64,000 nt of DNA from Caballeronia ptereochthonis (lineage in GTDB: Bacteria > Pseudomonadota > Gammaproteobacteria > Burkholderiales > Burkholderiaceae), in contig NZ_FCOB02000025.1 in assembly GCF_001545075.1 (NCBI RefSeq), forward strand, positions 1 to 64,000, given 5' to 3'. The number at the start of each line of letters is the position of its first letter. Within the stretch, counting starts at the first letter, position 1. The notes under the pieces are model-generated. The model made no database searches. It saw only the letters and a list, made by a program, of their open reading frames with translations, and was not told where the DNA came from. The position numbers were made by a program, and so were the translations under genes. Below, piece after piece: positions 23,588 to 31,593 of this stretch.

Positions 23588-25327
23588 ATGAAGACACGCC
23601 CAGTACCGGCCATGCGCATCGCGGCCCTCGCCGCAGGCGCCGCCGTCGCATTCGGCTTCGCGCAGCAACGGGCCACCGCGGCCGGCGGCACGCCGGCGCA
23701 GTATCCGGACGTCAGCTATGAACGTCTTGCGAGTGCGCAGGACGATCCAGGATGGCTCACGTACTACCGCACCTATAACGGCCATGCGCATTCGCCGCTC
23801 AAGCAGATCGACACGACCAACGTGAAGAATCTGAAGCAGGCGTGGAGCTATAAATTTCCCGCGGATCTTCAGCAAGGCTTCGAAGCGACGCCCATCGTCA
23901 ACGGTCGCTTTCTCTTCGTGACGACGCCCAAGGACAACGTCTACGCATTCGATGCCGCAACGGGCAAGCAGCTCTGGAAATACGAGCCCAACCTCGGTGC
24001 GGAGTCGTTCAAGACGGCATGCTGCGACGTGGTCAATCGCGGCGTCGCGCTCTATGGCAAGAACGTCTACGTCGCGATGCTGAACGGCGAGGTGGCCGCG
24101 CTCGATGCGCAAACCGGCGCGCTCGTCTGGAAGAAGGCGATGTTCGATCCGGGCGTCGGCTATGCGTTCTCGCTTGCGCCGCTCGCGCTCGACGGCGCGC
24201 TCGTCGTTGGAAGTTCGGGCGGCGAGTATGGCGCGCGCGGCTTCATCGCGGCGCTCGATCCGGCCGACGGCAAGGTGCTCTGGAAACGCTACACAGTGCC
24301 CGGCGCGAAGGAAGCGGGCGGCAACACATGGCCCGACGGCATGCAGGAGCATGGCGGCGCGCCCGCATGGCTCACCGGCACCTACGACGCCGCGAGCAAG
24401 ACCCTCTACTGGGGCGTGGGCAATCCGGGACCGTGGCTCGCGGATCTTCGTCCCGGCGACAATCTCTATTCCGATTCGCTGCTTGCGCTCGACCCGAAAA
24501 CGGGCGGCCTCAAGTGGCACTATCAATACACGACCCACGACACGTGGGACTACGACGGCGTCAACACACCCGTGCTCGCGAACATCAAGTACGAGGGCAA
24601 GGACTACGACGCGATCATTCATGCGGACCGCAATGGCTATTTCCATGCGATCGATCGCAGCAGCGGCAAGCTGATCTACGCGCGGCCCTTCGTCACGGCG
24701 ACATCCGTGACGGGCTATACGGCCGATGGCAAGCCAGTGCAGGACGCATCGAAGTATCCGAAGGCGGGTACGACCATCGAAACGTGTCCGAGCTTCCTGG
24801 GCGGCAAGAACTGGTGGTCCGTTTCATACGATCCGCAAAAGCATCTCGCAATCGTGCCGGCCCTGCATGCGTGCATGTCGCTGTCGGGCAAATCGGTGAC
24901 CTACATGGAAGGCCTGCCATATCTCGGCGAAGGCTTCGAGATCAAGCCCGAGCCCAACAGCAAGGGCTACGGTGAACTGCAGGCAATCGACGTCGATACC
25001 GGCAAGAAGGTCTGGAGTCACTGGAGCAAGCTGCCGTGGAACGGCGGTGTCGCAACGACCGCGGGCGGTCTCGCGTTCAGCGGCTCACTCGACGGACGCC
25101 TTTACGCCTTCGACGAAGCCACGGGCAAGGTCCTGTGGCAGAGCCCGAAGCTCGCAAGCGGCATCATCGCGCAGCCCTCGGTGTATGAAATCGACGGCAA
25201 GGAGTATGTCGCCGTGCTCGCGGGCTATGGCGGCGCGAACCCGATCTGGGGCGGCCCGATGGCGAAGGCCGCGGAGAAGGTGCCGCGCGGCGGCACGCTC
25301 TACGTGTTCGCGCTCAATCGCACTTGA
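23588..25327 (+). CDS. PQQ-dependent alcohol dehydrogenase, predicted lanthanide-dependent
   Basis: Periplasmic quinoprotein of 579 residues. A signal peptide (about 1-32) is followed by an eight-bladed propeller with repeated tryptophan-docking motifs (FDAATGKQLW, LDAQTGALVW, LDPADGKVLW, FDEATGKVLW). The vicinal cysteine pair C145-C146, which forms the rare disulfide ring near PQQ, is present. The catalytic region is HDTWDYDGVN: D321 is the expected catalytic base and D323, two residues on, is the extra Asp that marks lanthanide-binding enzymes (XoxF, PedH) versus calcium enzymes (MxaF, PedE). There is no fused cytochrome domain. It oxidises primary alcohols to aldehydes, passing electrons to a cytochrome c, probably the next gene. 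Start ATG 23588 has GGAGACA upstream. Confidence 0.88.
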   Translation: MKTRPVPAMRIAALAAGAAVAFGFAQQRATAAGGTPAQYPDVSYERLASAQDDPGWLTYYRTYNGHAHSPLKQIDTTNVKNLKQAWSYKFPADLQQGFEATPIVNGRFLFVTTPKDNVYAFDAATGKQLWKYEPNLGAESFKTACCDVVNRGVALYGKNVYVAMLNGEVAALDAQTGALVWKKAMFDPGVGYAFSLAPLALDGALVVGSSGGEYGARGFIAALDPADGKVLWKRYTVPGAKEAGGNTWPDGMQEHGGAPAWLTGTYDAASKTLYWGVGNPGPWLADLRPGDNLYSDSLLALDPKTGGLKWHYQYTTHDTWDYDGVNTPVLANIKYEGKDYDAIIHADRNGYFHAIDRSSGKLIYARPFVTATSVTGYTADGKPVQDASKYPKAGTTIETCPSFLGGKNWWSVSYDPQKHLAIVPALHACMSLSGKSVTYMEGLPYLGEGFEIKPEPNSKGYGELQAIDVDTGKKVWSHWSKLPWNGGVATTAGGLAFSGSLDGRLYAFDEATGKVLWQSPKLASGIIAQPSVYEIDGKEYVAVLAGYGGANPIWGGPMAKAAEKVPRGGTLYVFALNRT

Positions 25328-25415
25328 GCCTCGTCTTCATCACGCTTGTTCAGGCACGGCGAGCGCGCATCATCGCGCGCTCGCGGTCCTCATCGATTTC
25401 ATCGGACGCTCAGAC

Positions 25416-26630
25416 ATGAATCATCCACTCAACAGCATTCGCGCCGTGAGCATGCTGGCGGCATGCGTCGCACTCACGCCGTCGCCCTCGGACGCAGCCG
25501 TGAAGATCTGCACGTTTCCCGGCAGTCCGTCGGCGGCACTGGATCGCACCGTTGCTCAAGCGGTCTTCGCTCGCGCCAGCATCGCCGCGACGTTCATTGC
25601 GAAGGGCATCGGCGAAGGCGATGACGACGGCGTATCGCTCAGGGAACTCGACAAGACCCTCGCACGCGAATGCGATGTGATCGCGGGCTTTCCGCGCTCC
25701 ACCGTCGCCGATGCATCCGGCGGCAAGATGCGCTTCTCGCGCGGCTATCTGCGCGCGGGCTACGTCAGCATCGAAGCACCCGGGGCCGATCTCCAGGACG
25801 CGGCGAAGCGCACGGTCGCCGCGACGTATGCGAGTCCCGCGCAATTGATCGCCGTGCAACAGCCCGATGTGAAACTCGATCTGGAGAACACGTCGGCATT
25901 GACGGTCGAAGCAGTAGCGAAGGGACGTGCGCAACGCGCGATCGTCTGGTATCCGGCTGTCGTCGCCTATCGCATGGCGCATCCGGAGCGCAGCTTCAGC
26001 GTCGCGTCCGCGCATTCGCCGTATGCGGACTGGCAGCTGACATTCGCGTTCGGGCCGAAGAGCGAAGCCTTGCGCCCCCGCATCGACGATGCGCTCACGG
26101 CCTTGACCAACGATGGCCGCCTGCATGAACTGACGAAGCAATGGACCTTGCCCGCCGACACCGCGTCGGCACGCCATCCCGACACGCCTTCCACTGCGTC
26201 GTCTGCGCGTTCGGGCTTCATGCTCGCCGACATGAACGCGTCGCGCGAGGGCCGTTTCATCAAGATCGCGAACGAAGGCGGTGGGGAGCCGCCCTCGTTC
26301 GAACAAGCGCAAACTACGCACGGCAAGACGCTCTATGCAAGCTCATGCGCGAAATGCCACGGCGCTCAACTGCAAGGCGTGACGGCGCCCGCATTGCAAG
26401 GACCGGCCTTCGCGCCGCCATCGAACTCTCATCTGACGGTGGGCGGCATCTTCACCTATATGGCGACCAACATGCCCGCCGATCGCCCAGGCAAGCTCAA
26501 GGACCAGGACTATGCCGACATCATGGCCTTCCTGCTGCTGTCGAACGGATACAAACCGGGCGCGACGAAGATGACGGCCGACAGCGCGCGCGCCTCCAAG
26601 TTGCCGCTCAACGCCGGACCCGCACATTAG
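25416..26630 (+). CDS. Fusion of XoxJ-like periplasmic binding domain and cytochrome c
   Basis: Periplasmic protein of 404 residues. A signal peptide covers about 1-28. Residues 29-245 form a type-3 solute-binding fold (ICTFPGSPSAALDRTVA; later ALTVEAVAKGRAQRAIVWYPAVV) similar to the MxaJ/XoxJ accessory proteins. After a Ser/Ala/Thr-rich linker, residues 298-385 are a class I cytochrome c with heme site CAKCH at 311-315 and probable axial Met M353 in TNMPADRPG. In methylotrophs the binding protein (XoxJ) and cytochrome (XoxG) are separate; here they are one chain. Located 88 bases after the dehydrogenase and likely cotranscribed, it is the best candidate electron acceptor. The start is the ATG at 25416; upstream frame is shadow. 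Confidence 0.82.
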   Translation: MNHPLNSIRAVSMLAACVALTPSPSDAAVKICTFPGSPSAALDRTVAQAVFARASIAATFIAKGIGEGDDDGVSLRELDKTLARECDVIAGFPRSTVADASGGKMRFSRGYLRAGYVSIEAPGADLQDAAKRTVAATYASPAQLIAVQQPDVKLDLENTSALTVEAVAKGRAQRAIVWYPAVVAYRMAHPERSFSVASAHSPYADWQLTFAFGPKSEALRPRIDDALTALTNDGRLHELTKQWTLPADTASARHPDTPSTASSARSGFMLADMNASREGRFIKIANEGGGEPPSFEQAQTTHGKTLYASSCAKCHGAQLQGVTAPALQGPAFAPPSNSHLTVGGIFTYMATNMPADRPGKLKDQDYADIMAFLLLSNGYKPGATKMTADSARASKLPLNAGPAH

Positions 26631-26660
26631 ATTCCGCATGCGCACATCCGCCGCGCGACC

Positions 26661-26688
26661 TTGATTGCATCACAATGTGATATATAAT
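26661..26688 (+). promoter_or_regulatory. Sigma-70 promoter with embedded operator
   Basis: TTGATT (26661) and TATAAT (26683) are separated by 16 bases. The spacer holds the perfect palindrome ATCACA-A-TGTGAT (26669-26681), so a repressor bound here would block RNA polymerase. Transcription would start near 26695 and serve the small membrane protein gene. The protein that binds is unknown. Confidence 0.65.
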
Positions 26689-26776
26689 CAAGTTGTCGCG
26701 CGAGCGGATCGACATGAGCCGCGAGGCGGCGCAATGCGCAAGTCGGGCCGGCTCGTGCCGGCGGGAGGCCAGCGTC

Positions 26777-26962
26777 GTGCTCATCAACAACGAATTTGAA
26801 ATCGGCTATCTTGTCGTGGTTTTCGCCTTGCTCGGCGTCATCCTGATCGGCGCGCTGCTCACGGCGCTGCATCTGGACCGCTGGCATCCGAAGCTCATCA
26901 GCGCAGCCATCGGGGCGTTACTCGGGCTCGCGTTGATCGAAGCGGTGCCGATTCTTACCTGA
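26777..26962 (+). CDS. Small two-helix membrane protein of unknown function
   Basis: Peptide of 61 residues from a GTG at 26777 that has GGGAGG 8 bases upstream; an in-frame ATG at 26693 would add 28 Arg/Ser-rich residues and sits too close to the promoter start point. Two hydrophobic segments (about 10-30 and 41-58) flank a short charged loop, HLDRWHPK. I do not recognise a family. It has its own promoter with an operator-like palindrome and is followed by a terminator, so it is a single-gene unit. Confidence 0.6.
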   Translation: MLINNEFEIGYLVVVFALLGVILIGALLTALHLDRWHPKLISAAIGALLGLALIEAVPILT

Positions 26963-27003
26963 CACCCCCTGACGCTTCGTCAGTCTTCGGTTCGTCGCGA
27001 CAT

Positions 27004-27049
27004 CGAGGCAGCAGCATGCCCTGCAAGATCGGGCATGTATGCCGCCTCG
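27004..27049 (+). terminator. Terminator-like hairpin after small membrane protein gene
   Basis: Nested arms CGAGGC...GCCTCG (27004-27009, 27044-27049) and CATGCCC...GGGCATG (27015-27021, 27031-27037), followed by TTCTCTGTTGT. It lies 41 bases after the stop codon. Confidence 0.6.
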
Positions 27050-27185
27050 TTCTCTGTTGTCCGTTCGTCCGTTAGCGCCTTCTTCATCACGCGCCGTGCG
27101 TGGCACTTGGCATAATGCAGCACCGACCGCGCGCACATGCGTCGCGTCTTCGCCGCATATCCAGTTCGTCAACGACACAGAGCGC

Positions 27186-28235
27186 ATGACAGCGATCACC
27201 CGCACTCGACGCCACCTGCGCGCCTTCTTCGGCGCGCCCGAAGCAAGACGCCTCTTGCGCACGCTGATGAGCTGCGCGATCAGCTACGCCGCAGCGCGTC
27301 TCGCCGCGCTGCCGGAGGGCTACTGGGCGCTCATCACGACGCTCGTCATCGTGACGCAGCCGAGCCTCACGCAAGCGGTCGATACGGCGCGCGACCAGAT
27401 CATCGGCGCATGCATCGGCGCGGTGGCGGGCGTGCTCGGCATCGTCGCGATGGAGCGCGGCGCGCCGCCGCTCGCGGTGTTCGCCGTCGCGCTCGTGCCG
27501 CTCGCCGCGCTGAGTGCGAAACGTCCCGCGTTGAGACTCGCATGCGTCACGCTCGTGATCGTCGTACTGATTCCGGCAGGCGAAGGCTCGCCTTTCGAGC
27601 GGCCCTTGCATCGCGTATTGGAGATATTGATCGGCGCGGCATCGGCGTTCGTGGTGTCGGCAATCTGGCCGAATCGCGCGCTCAAGGCAGCGCATCGCAG
27701 CGTCGCCGACACCTTGAGGAGCCTGGGTCAACTGATCGGACTGTATCTGTCCGGCGAGCACGACGAAGCCCGCGCGATGCGCCTCGAATCGAAAAGCACG
27801 GATGCGCAGAAGGCGCTCGACGATGCGTTGAAAGAAGCCGAACGCGAGCACATCATCGTGCTCGTGCAGAATCGCCGCTCGGATGCGATCGACAAGGCCG
27901 CGCCTTTCCTGCGCCGCCTGCACAGCGATGCGCTCTTTCTCGCCAAGGCGGTGGCTCGCCTCGACAGCGAGACGTGTGCGGCCCGGCTCGGCGATACGGG
28001 CCGCGCGTTGCAGGCGCTCTTCGAAACACTGGCTAGCGTGCTCGCTTCGACTCATCAGGACGAAGCGAAGCTCGCACGCGCACGCGCGTCGGTGAACGAA
28101 CTGAAGGACGCGCTGGCCGCGCGCGAGCCGAGCCACGGCGCACAGGAAGTGGCGCAGTTCGTCGCCGGCCTCATCGTCGCCGATCTCGACGCACTGATTT
28201 CGACCATCTATCCGCTCAAGGAGCCGAGCGCTTAA
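27186..28235 (+). CDS. FUSC-family membrane protein (aromatic acid exporter-like)
   Basis: Protein of 349 residues. The N-terminal half has five to six closely spaced helices with the FUSC pattern, including EGYWALITTLVIVTQPSLTQAVD and the repeated IGACIGAVAG. The C-terminal half (about 185-345) is soluble and helical (RSDAIDKAAPFLRRLHSDALFL). Relatives (AaeB, YccS) export hydroxylated aromatic acids, or affect the envelope; full-length AaeB is nearly twice as long, so this is a half-size form. The ATG at 27186 lacks a good ribosome site. Its stop overlaps the stop of the convergent PLP-enzyme gene by four bases. Confidence 0.78.
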   Translation: MTAITRTRRHLRAFFGAPEARRLLRTLMSCAISYAAARLAALPEGYWALITTLVIVTQPSLTQAVDTARDQIIGACIGAVAGVLGIVAMERGAPPLAVFAVALVPLAALSAKRPALRLACVTLVIVVLIPAGEGSPFERPLHRVLEILIGAASAFVVSAIWPNRALKAAHRSVADTLRSLGQLIGLYLSGEHDEARAMRLESKSTDAQKALDDALKEAEREHIIVLVQNRRSDAIDKAAPFLRRLHSDALFLAKAVARLDSETCAARLGDTGRALQALFETLASVLASTHQDEAKLARARASVNELKDALAAREPSHGAQEVAQFVAGLIVADLDALISTIYPLKEPSA

Positions 28236-29380
28236 CGCGAAAGGCCGCGCGCGTCGATCGGCCAGATGTCGGCCACGCGTTCGCCTCGATAGCAGACATA
28301 TTGGTCGTAGAGATTCACCGTCGGATCGCAATGCCCGGGCGGCAGGCGCAACCGCTCGCCGACGAGCGCCGTGAAGATTTCTTCGGGCATGCCTTGCGCC
28401 TGCAACATGCCGTGCTCGTCGTTCGCCGCGATATAGGTCAGCGCGGGCTCGGCGCTTCCATCGAGCCAGAGCGCACTGCGCGGCAAGCCCGAATCCACCG
28501 CGAGTCCCTTCAGGCCGACATCGCACACGGCCATGCCGGGGCGAGTCGCGCTCATCACCGTCGAGAGCACGAACAGGCTATGGCGCCAGCGCAATTCGCC
28601 GCCCCACCCGAGGCCGCCGTAGTCACCGTCCATGAAGAGATACGAACCGGGCTGAACTTCGGTATAGACGCCGCTCGCGGCATCGAACTCGACCGTGCCG
28701 GTGCCGCCGCCCGTCACGATGCCGCAGCGCACGCCGCGTGCATCGAGCGCGCGCACGTAGCTTGCGGCGATTTCCGCCGCGTGACCGGCTGCGGTCTTGC
28801 GTGCGTTCCAGTCGGCGACGTGCTGGATGCCGCCGTGATACGCCTGAATGCCCGCGAAGCGCAGCGCATTCTGCGCGGCGATGCCGTCCACGAGCGCGAG
28901 GAGCGCGTCTTCGCTCGTCACGCCGCAGCGATGCTGACCGGCATCGACTTCGGGCAGCACGTCGATCGTCACGCCCGCGCGCGCCGCCGCGATGCCCAAC
29001 GCCAGCACTTGTGGCAATGCATCCACGCAAACCGACAGCCGCACGTGCGCGGCGAGCTCGACGGCCATCGCCAGCTTGTCGGCGCCGACGAACTCGTTGC
29101 TGACGTGGATGCTCGCGATCCCGGCCGCCGCGAACGGATACGCCTCGGAAAGCTTCTGACAGCACACGCCGACCGCGCCCGCTTCGACCTGACGCTTCGC
29201 AATCTCGCTGGACTTGTGCGCCTTCGCGTGTGGTCGCAGCGCGACGCCGTGGCGCGCGGCGAACGCGGTCATCGCCGCGAGATTGGCGTCGAAGGCGTCG
29301 AGGTCGATCATCAGGGAAGGCGTGGCGACCGATGCAAGCGAGTCGCCTACGCGAGCGGCGGGCGGAGGGGCGAGTGTCAT
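28232..29380 (-). CDS. DSD1/D-threonine aldolase-family PLP enzyme
   Basis: Protein of 382 residues with an alanine-racemase-type N-terminal barrel and a DSD1 C-terminal beta domain. The PLP lysine is probably K53 in RPHAKAHK. Metal ligands of this family are visible in PGHCDPTVNLYDQYV near the C-terminus. Relatives include D-threonine aldolase, D-serine dehydratase and D-3-hydroxyaspartate aldolase. An aldolase giving glycine and an aldehyde or glyoxylate would match the glyoxylate-using aminotransferase encoded upstream, but the two are not in one tight operon. The substrate remains open. Confidence 0.83.
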   Translation of the reverse strand: MTLAPPPAARVGDSLASVATPSLMIDLDAFDANLAAMTAFAARHGVALRPHAKAHKSSEIAKRQVEAGAVGVCCQKLSEAYPFAAAGIASIHVSNEFVGADKLAMAVELAAHVRLSVCVDALPQVLALGIAAARAGVTIDVLPEVDAGQHRCGVTSEDALLALVDGIAAQNALRFAGIQAYHGGIQHVADWNARKTAAGHAAEIAASYVRALDARGVRCGIVTGGGTGTVEFDAASGVYTEVQPGSYLFMDGDYGGLGWGGELRWRHSLFVLSTVMSATRPGMAVCDVGLKGLAVDSGLPRSALWLDGSAEPALTYIAANDEHGMLQAQGMPEEIFTALVGERLRLPPGHCDPTVNLYDQYVCYRGERVADIWPIDARGLSR

Positions 29381-29473
29381 GGTGAAGGGTGGCGGTGAAG
29401 TATCGTCAAGCCTCGATCATATCGCTGCATTCTGCATGATGAATGCATAGCGCAATATGGCCGCAGTCAGGAC

Positions 29474-30712
29474 TCAAGCCGGAACTTCCGTTTCCAGAAT
29501 CGCGCCTTCGTCCTTGAGCGCCTGAATGCGCGCGTCGTCGAAGCCGTATTCGCCGAGCACCTCTCCCGTGTGCTGTCCGAGCAGCGGCGCGGGGCGCGAC
29601 GCCTTCGTGCAGCCCTCCGAAAAATGTATCGGCAAGCCGATGCCGCGCATCGGGCCCGCGAGCGGATGCTCGGTTTCGACGATCATCCCGCGCGCGATGG
29701 CCTGTTCATGCGACGACGCTTCCGGTACGCCCAGCACCGCGCCGCTCGGCAAGCCGATTTCGTCGAAGCACGCGAGCCATTCGTCGGTGGTCCGCTCGAC
29801 GAGCCGCGCCGTCAGAATCCCGACCAGCGCCTCGCGATGTTTCAGCCGCCCCGCGTTGGTCTGAAAGCGCTCGTCTTCGGCCAGGCCAGGAATGTTCAAC
29901 ACGCCGACGAGTCGCTCGTAATTGCTCTGATTCGCCGCGCCGATGTTGACCCAGCCGTCGCGCGTGCGGAATGCCTGATACGGCGCGCTCGTCGGATTGG
30001 CAGATCCGGCTTTGGGCAAGACGGTGCCATCGGCGAAGTAGTTGGCGAAGGCCCAGTACATCTGCTGCAGGCCGGCTTCGAAAAGCGATGTATCGACCAT
30101 CTGCCCGAGGCCGGTGGCCTGCTTCCTCGCATACGCCGCGCTGACGCCGAGCGCCGCCAGAATGCCCGCGTTGATGTCGGTGACGGGCGAGCCTGCCTTG
30201 ATCGGCGCCTGGCCCGGCTCGCCGGTCATGCTCATCAGCCCGCTCAAACCTTGCGCGATGAGATCGAAACCGCCCTTGTCCGCCATGGGCCCGCTGCGTC
30301 CGTAACCCGAGATCGCGCAATAGATGAGCCCGGGGTTCGCCGCCTTGAGCGTTTCGTAGCCCATGCCGAGCTTTTCCATCGTGCCGCGCCGATAGTTCTC
30401 GGTCACGACGTCCGCGCTCGCGAGCATCTTCCTGAGCACTTCCTTGCCGCCTTCCGTCTTGAGATTGAGTGCGATGCCGCGCTTGTTGCGGTTCACGATC
30501 ATGAACGATGCGGACTCGCCGCTCGCGAGGATCGGCGCGAAGCGCCTGCAATCGTCGCCATTGGGAATCTTTTCGACCTTGATGACGTCGGCGCCCATGT
30601 CCGCGAGCATCATCCCGCAGATCGGCCCCGACATGATGTGCGCGAGCTCGATCACACGCATGCCCGCAAGCGGTCCCGTGCCCGGCGCGGCAACTGGTTT
30701 CGTGTCTGCCAT
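29474..30712 (-). CDS. CaiB/BaiF-type (class III) CoA transferase
   Basis: Protein of 412 residues, normal for the family. Typical sequences are LAGMRVIELAHIMSGPICGMMLADMGADVIKVE at the start and GQMVDTSLFEAGL, in which the Asp is the expected nucleophile. Class III enzymes move CoA between carboxylates (formate, succinate, carnitine, benzylsuccinate and others). It begins 3 bases after the stop of an enoyl-CoA hydratase gene (ribosome site AAGGGA), so activation of an acid followed by hydration or dehydration of its CoA ester is implied. Substrate unknown. Confidence 0.88.
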   Translation of the reverse strand: MADTKPVAAPGTGPLAGMRVIELAHIMSGPICGMMLADMGADVIKVEKIPNGDDCRRFAPILASGESASFMIVNRNKRGIALNLKTEGGKEVLRKMLASADVVTENYRRGTMEKLGMGYETLKAANPGLIYCAISGYGRSGPMADKGGFDLIAQGLSGLMSMTGEPGQAPIKAGSPVTDINAGILAALGVSAAYARKQATGLGQMVDTSLFEAGLQQMYWAFANYFADGTVLPKAGSANPTSAPYQAFRTRDGWVNIGAANQSNYERLVGVLNIPGLAEDERFQTNAGRLKHREALVGILTARLVERTTDEWLACFDEIGLPSGAVLGVPEASSHEQAIARGMIVETEHPLAGPMRGIGLPIHFSEGCTKASRPAPLLGQHTGEVLGEYGFDDARIQALKDEGAILETEVPA

Positions 30713-30715
30713 GAT

Positions 30716-31498
30716 TCAACGTCCCTTGAATTGCGGTTTGATCTTGTCGAGAAAGGCCTGATAGCCGATGCGGAAATCTTCCGTGCCGAAGCAGGCGAAG
30801 CCTTCGTCGAGTTCTTCTTCGGTGAGCGGCGCGGAATCCATCACGCGACGCACGAACCGCTTGTGCCAGCGTGCGACGAGCGGCGCGCCATCGGCGATGC
30901 GCCGCGCGGTCTCGCAGGTGTGCGCCGTGACTTCGCCGTCCGCGACGACGCGCGTGACGAGCCCTTTCGCAAGCGCCTCCTGCGCGCCGAAGATGCGGCC
31001 TTCGAGAAGAATCTCGAGTGCGACCGCCGGTCCCGCGAGCCTCACGAGGCCATCCATTTCCGCATGCGCCATCACGAGGCCGAGGTTCTTGATGGGCACG
31101 CCGAAGCGGCTCGATTCGCCGCAGATGCGCAGGTCGCACATCGCCGCGATCTCGAGGCCGCCGCCGACGCAAATGCCGTGAATCATCGCGACGATCGGAT
31201 GGCGGCACTCGCGCAACGCATTCAACGTGCGATGCATGATCGCGCCGTATGCCTTCGCCTGCTCGACATTGGCGCGGTCAGTCCGGAACTCGCCGATGTC
31301 GTTGCCCGGCGAAAACGCTTTCTCGCCCGCGCCGCGCAATACGATGCAGCGCAAAGAGTCGTCGCCGGAGAGCCTTTCCATGGTCTCCCCCAGCGAGCGC
31401 CACAGAGGCTTGGTCATCGCATTGAGCTTCTCGGGGCGGTCGATGACGACCGTGGCGATATCGCCCTCGCGCTCGATCAGGATGGATGGTTCCGCCAC
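30716..31498 (-). CDS. Enoyl-CoA hydratase/isomerase family protein
   Basis: Crotonase-fold protein of 260 residues starting at a GTG (31498) with AAGGAGG 5 bases upstream. The oxyanion-hole sequences AFSPGNDIGEF and HGICVGGGLEIAAMCDLRI are clear. The usual second catalytic Glu region reads NLGLVMAHAEMDGL, so hydratase versus isomerase or hydrolase cannot be settled. It is coupled to the CoA transferase gene (3-base gap) and follows an MFS carrier gene by 95 bases. Confidence 0.87.
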   Translation of the reverse strand: MAEPSILIEREGDIATVVIDRPEKLNAMTKPLWRSLGETMERLSGDDSLRCIVLRGAGEKAFSPGNDIGEFRTDRANVEQAKAYGAIMHRTLNALRECRHPIVAMIHGICVGGGLEIAAMCDLRICGESSRFGVPIKNLGLVMAHAEMDGLVRLAGPAVALEILLEGRIFGAQEALAKGLVTRVVADGEVTAHTCETARRIADGAPLVARWHKRFVRRVMDSAPLTEEELDEGFACFGTEDFRIGYQAFLDKIKPQFKGR

Positions 31499-31593
31499 AT
31501 CGCCTCCTTGAATTGAATATTGCATGCATTGTTCCGATGCGGTTCGATGCATGCAGAATGCATCGAACCGCGACGCCCGCGGGCGTCGCCCGG

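Noticed and set aside
24972-25415. Upstream extension of the binding-domain/cytochrome fusion
   Set aside because: It is a frame-shifted reading of the dehydrogenase gene end; a proper signal peptide begins at 25416.
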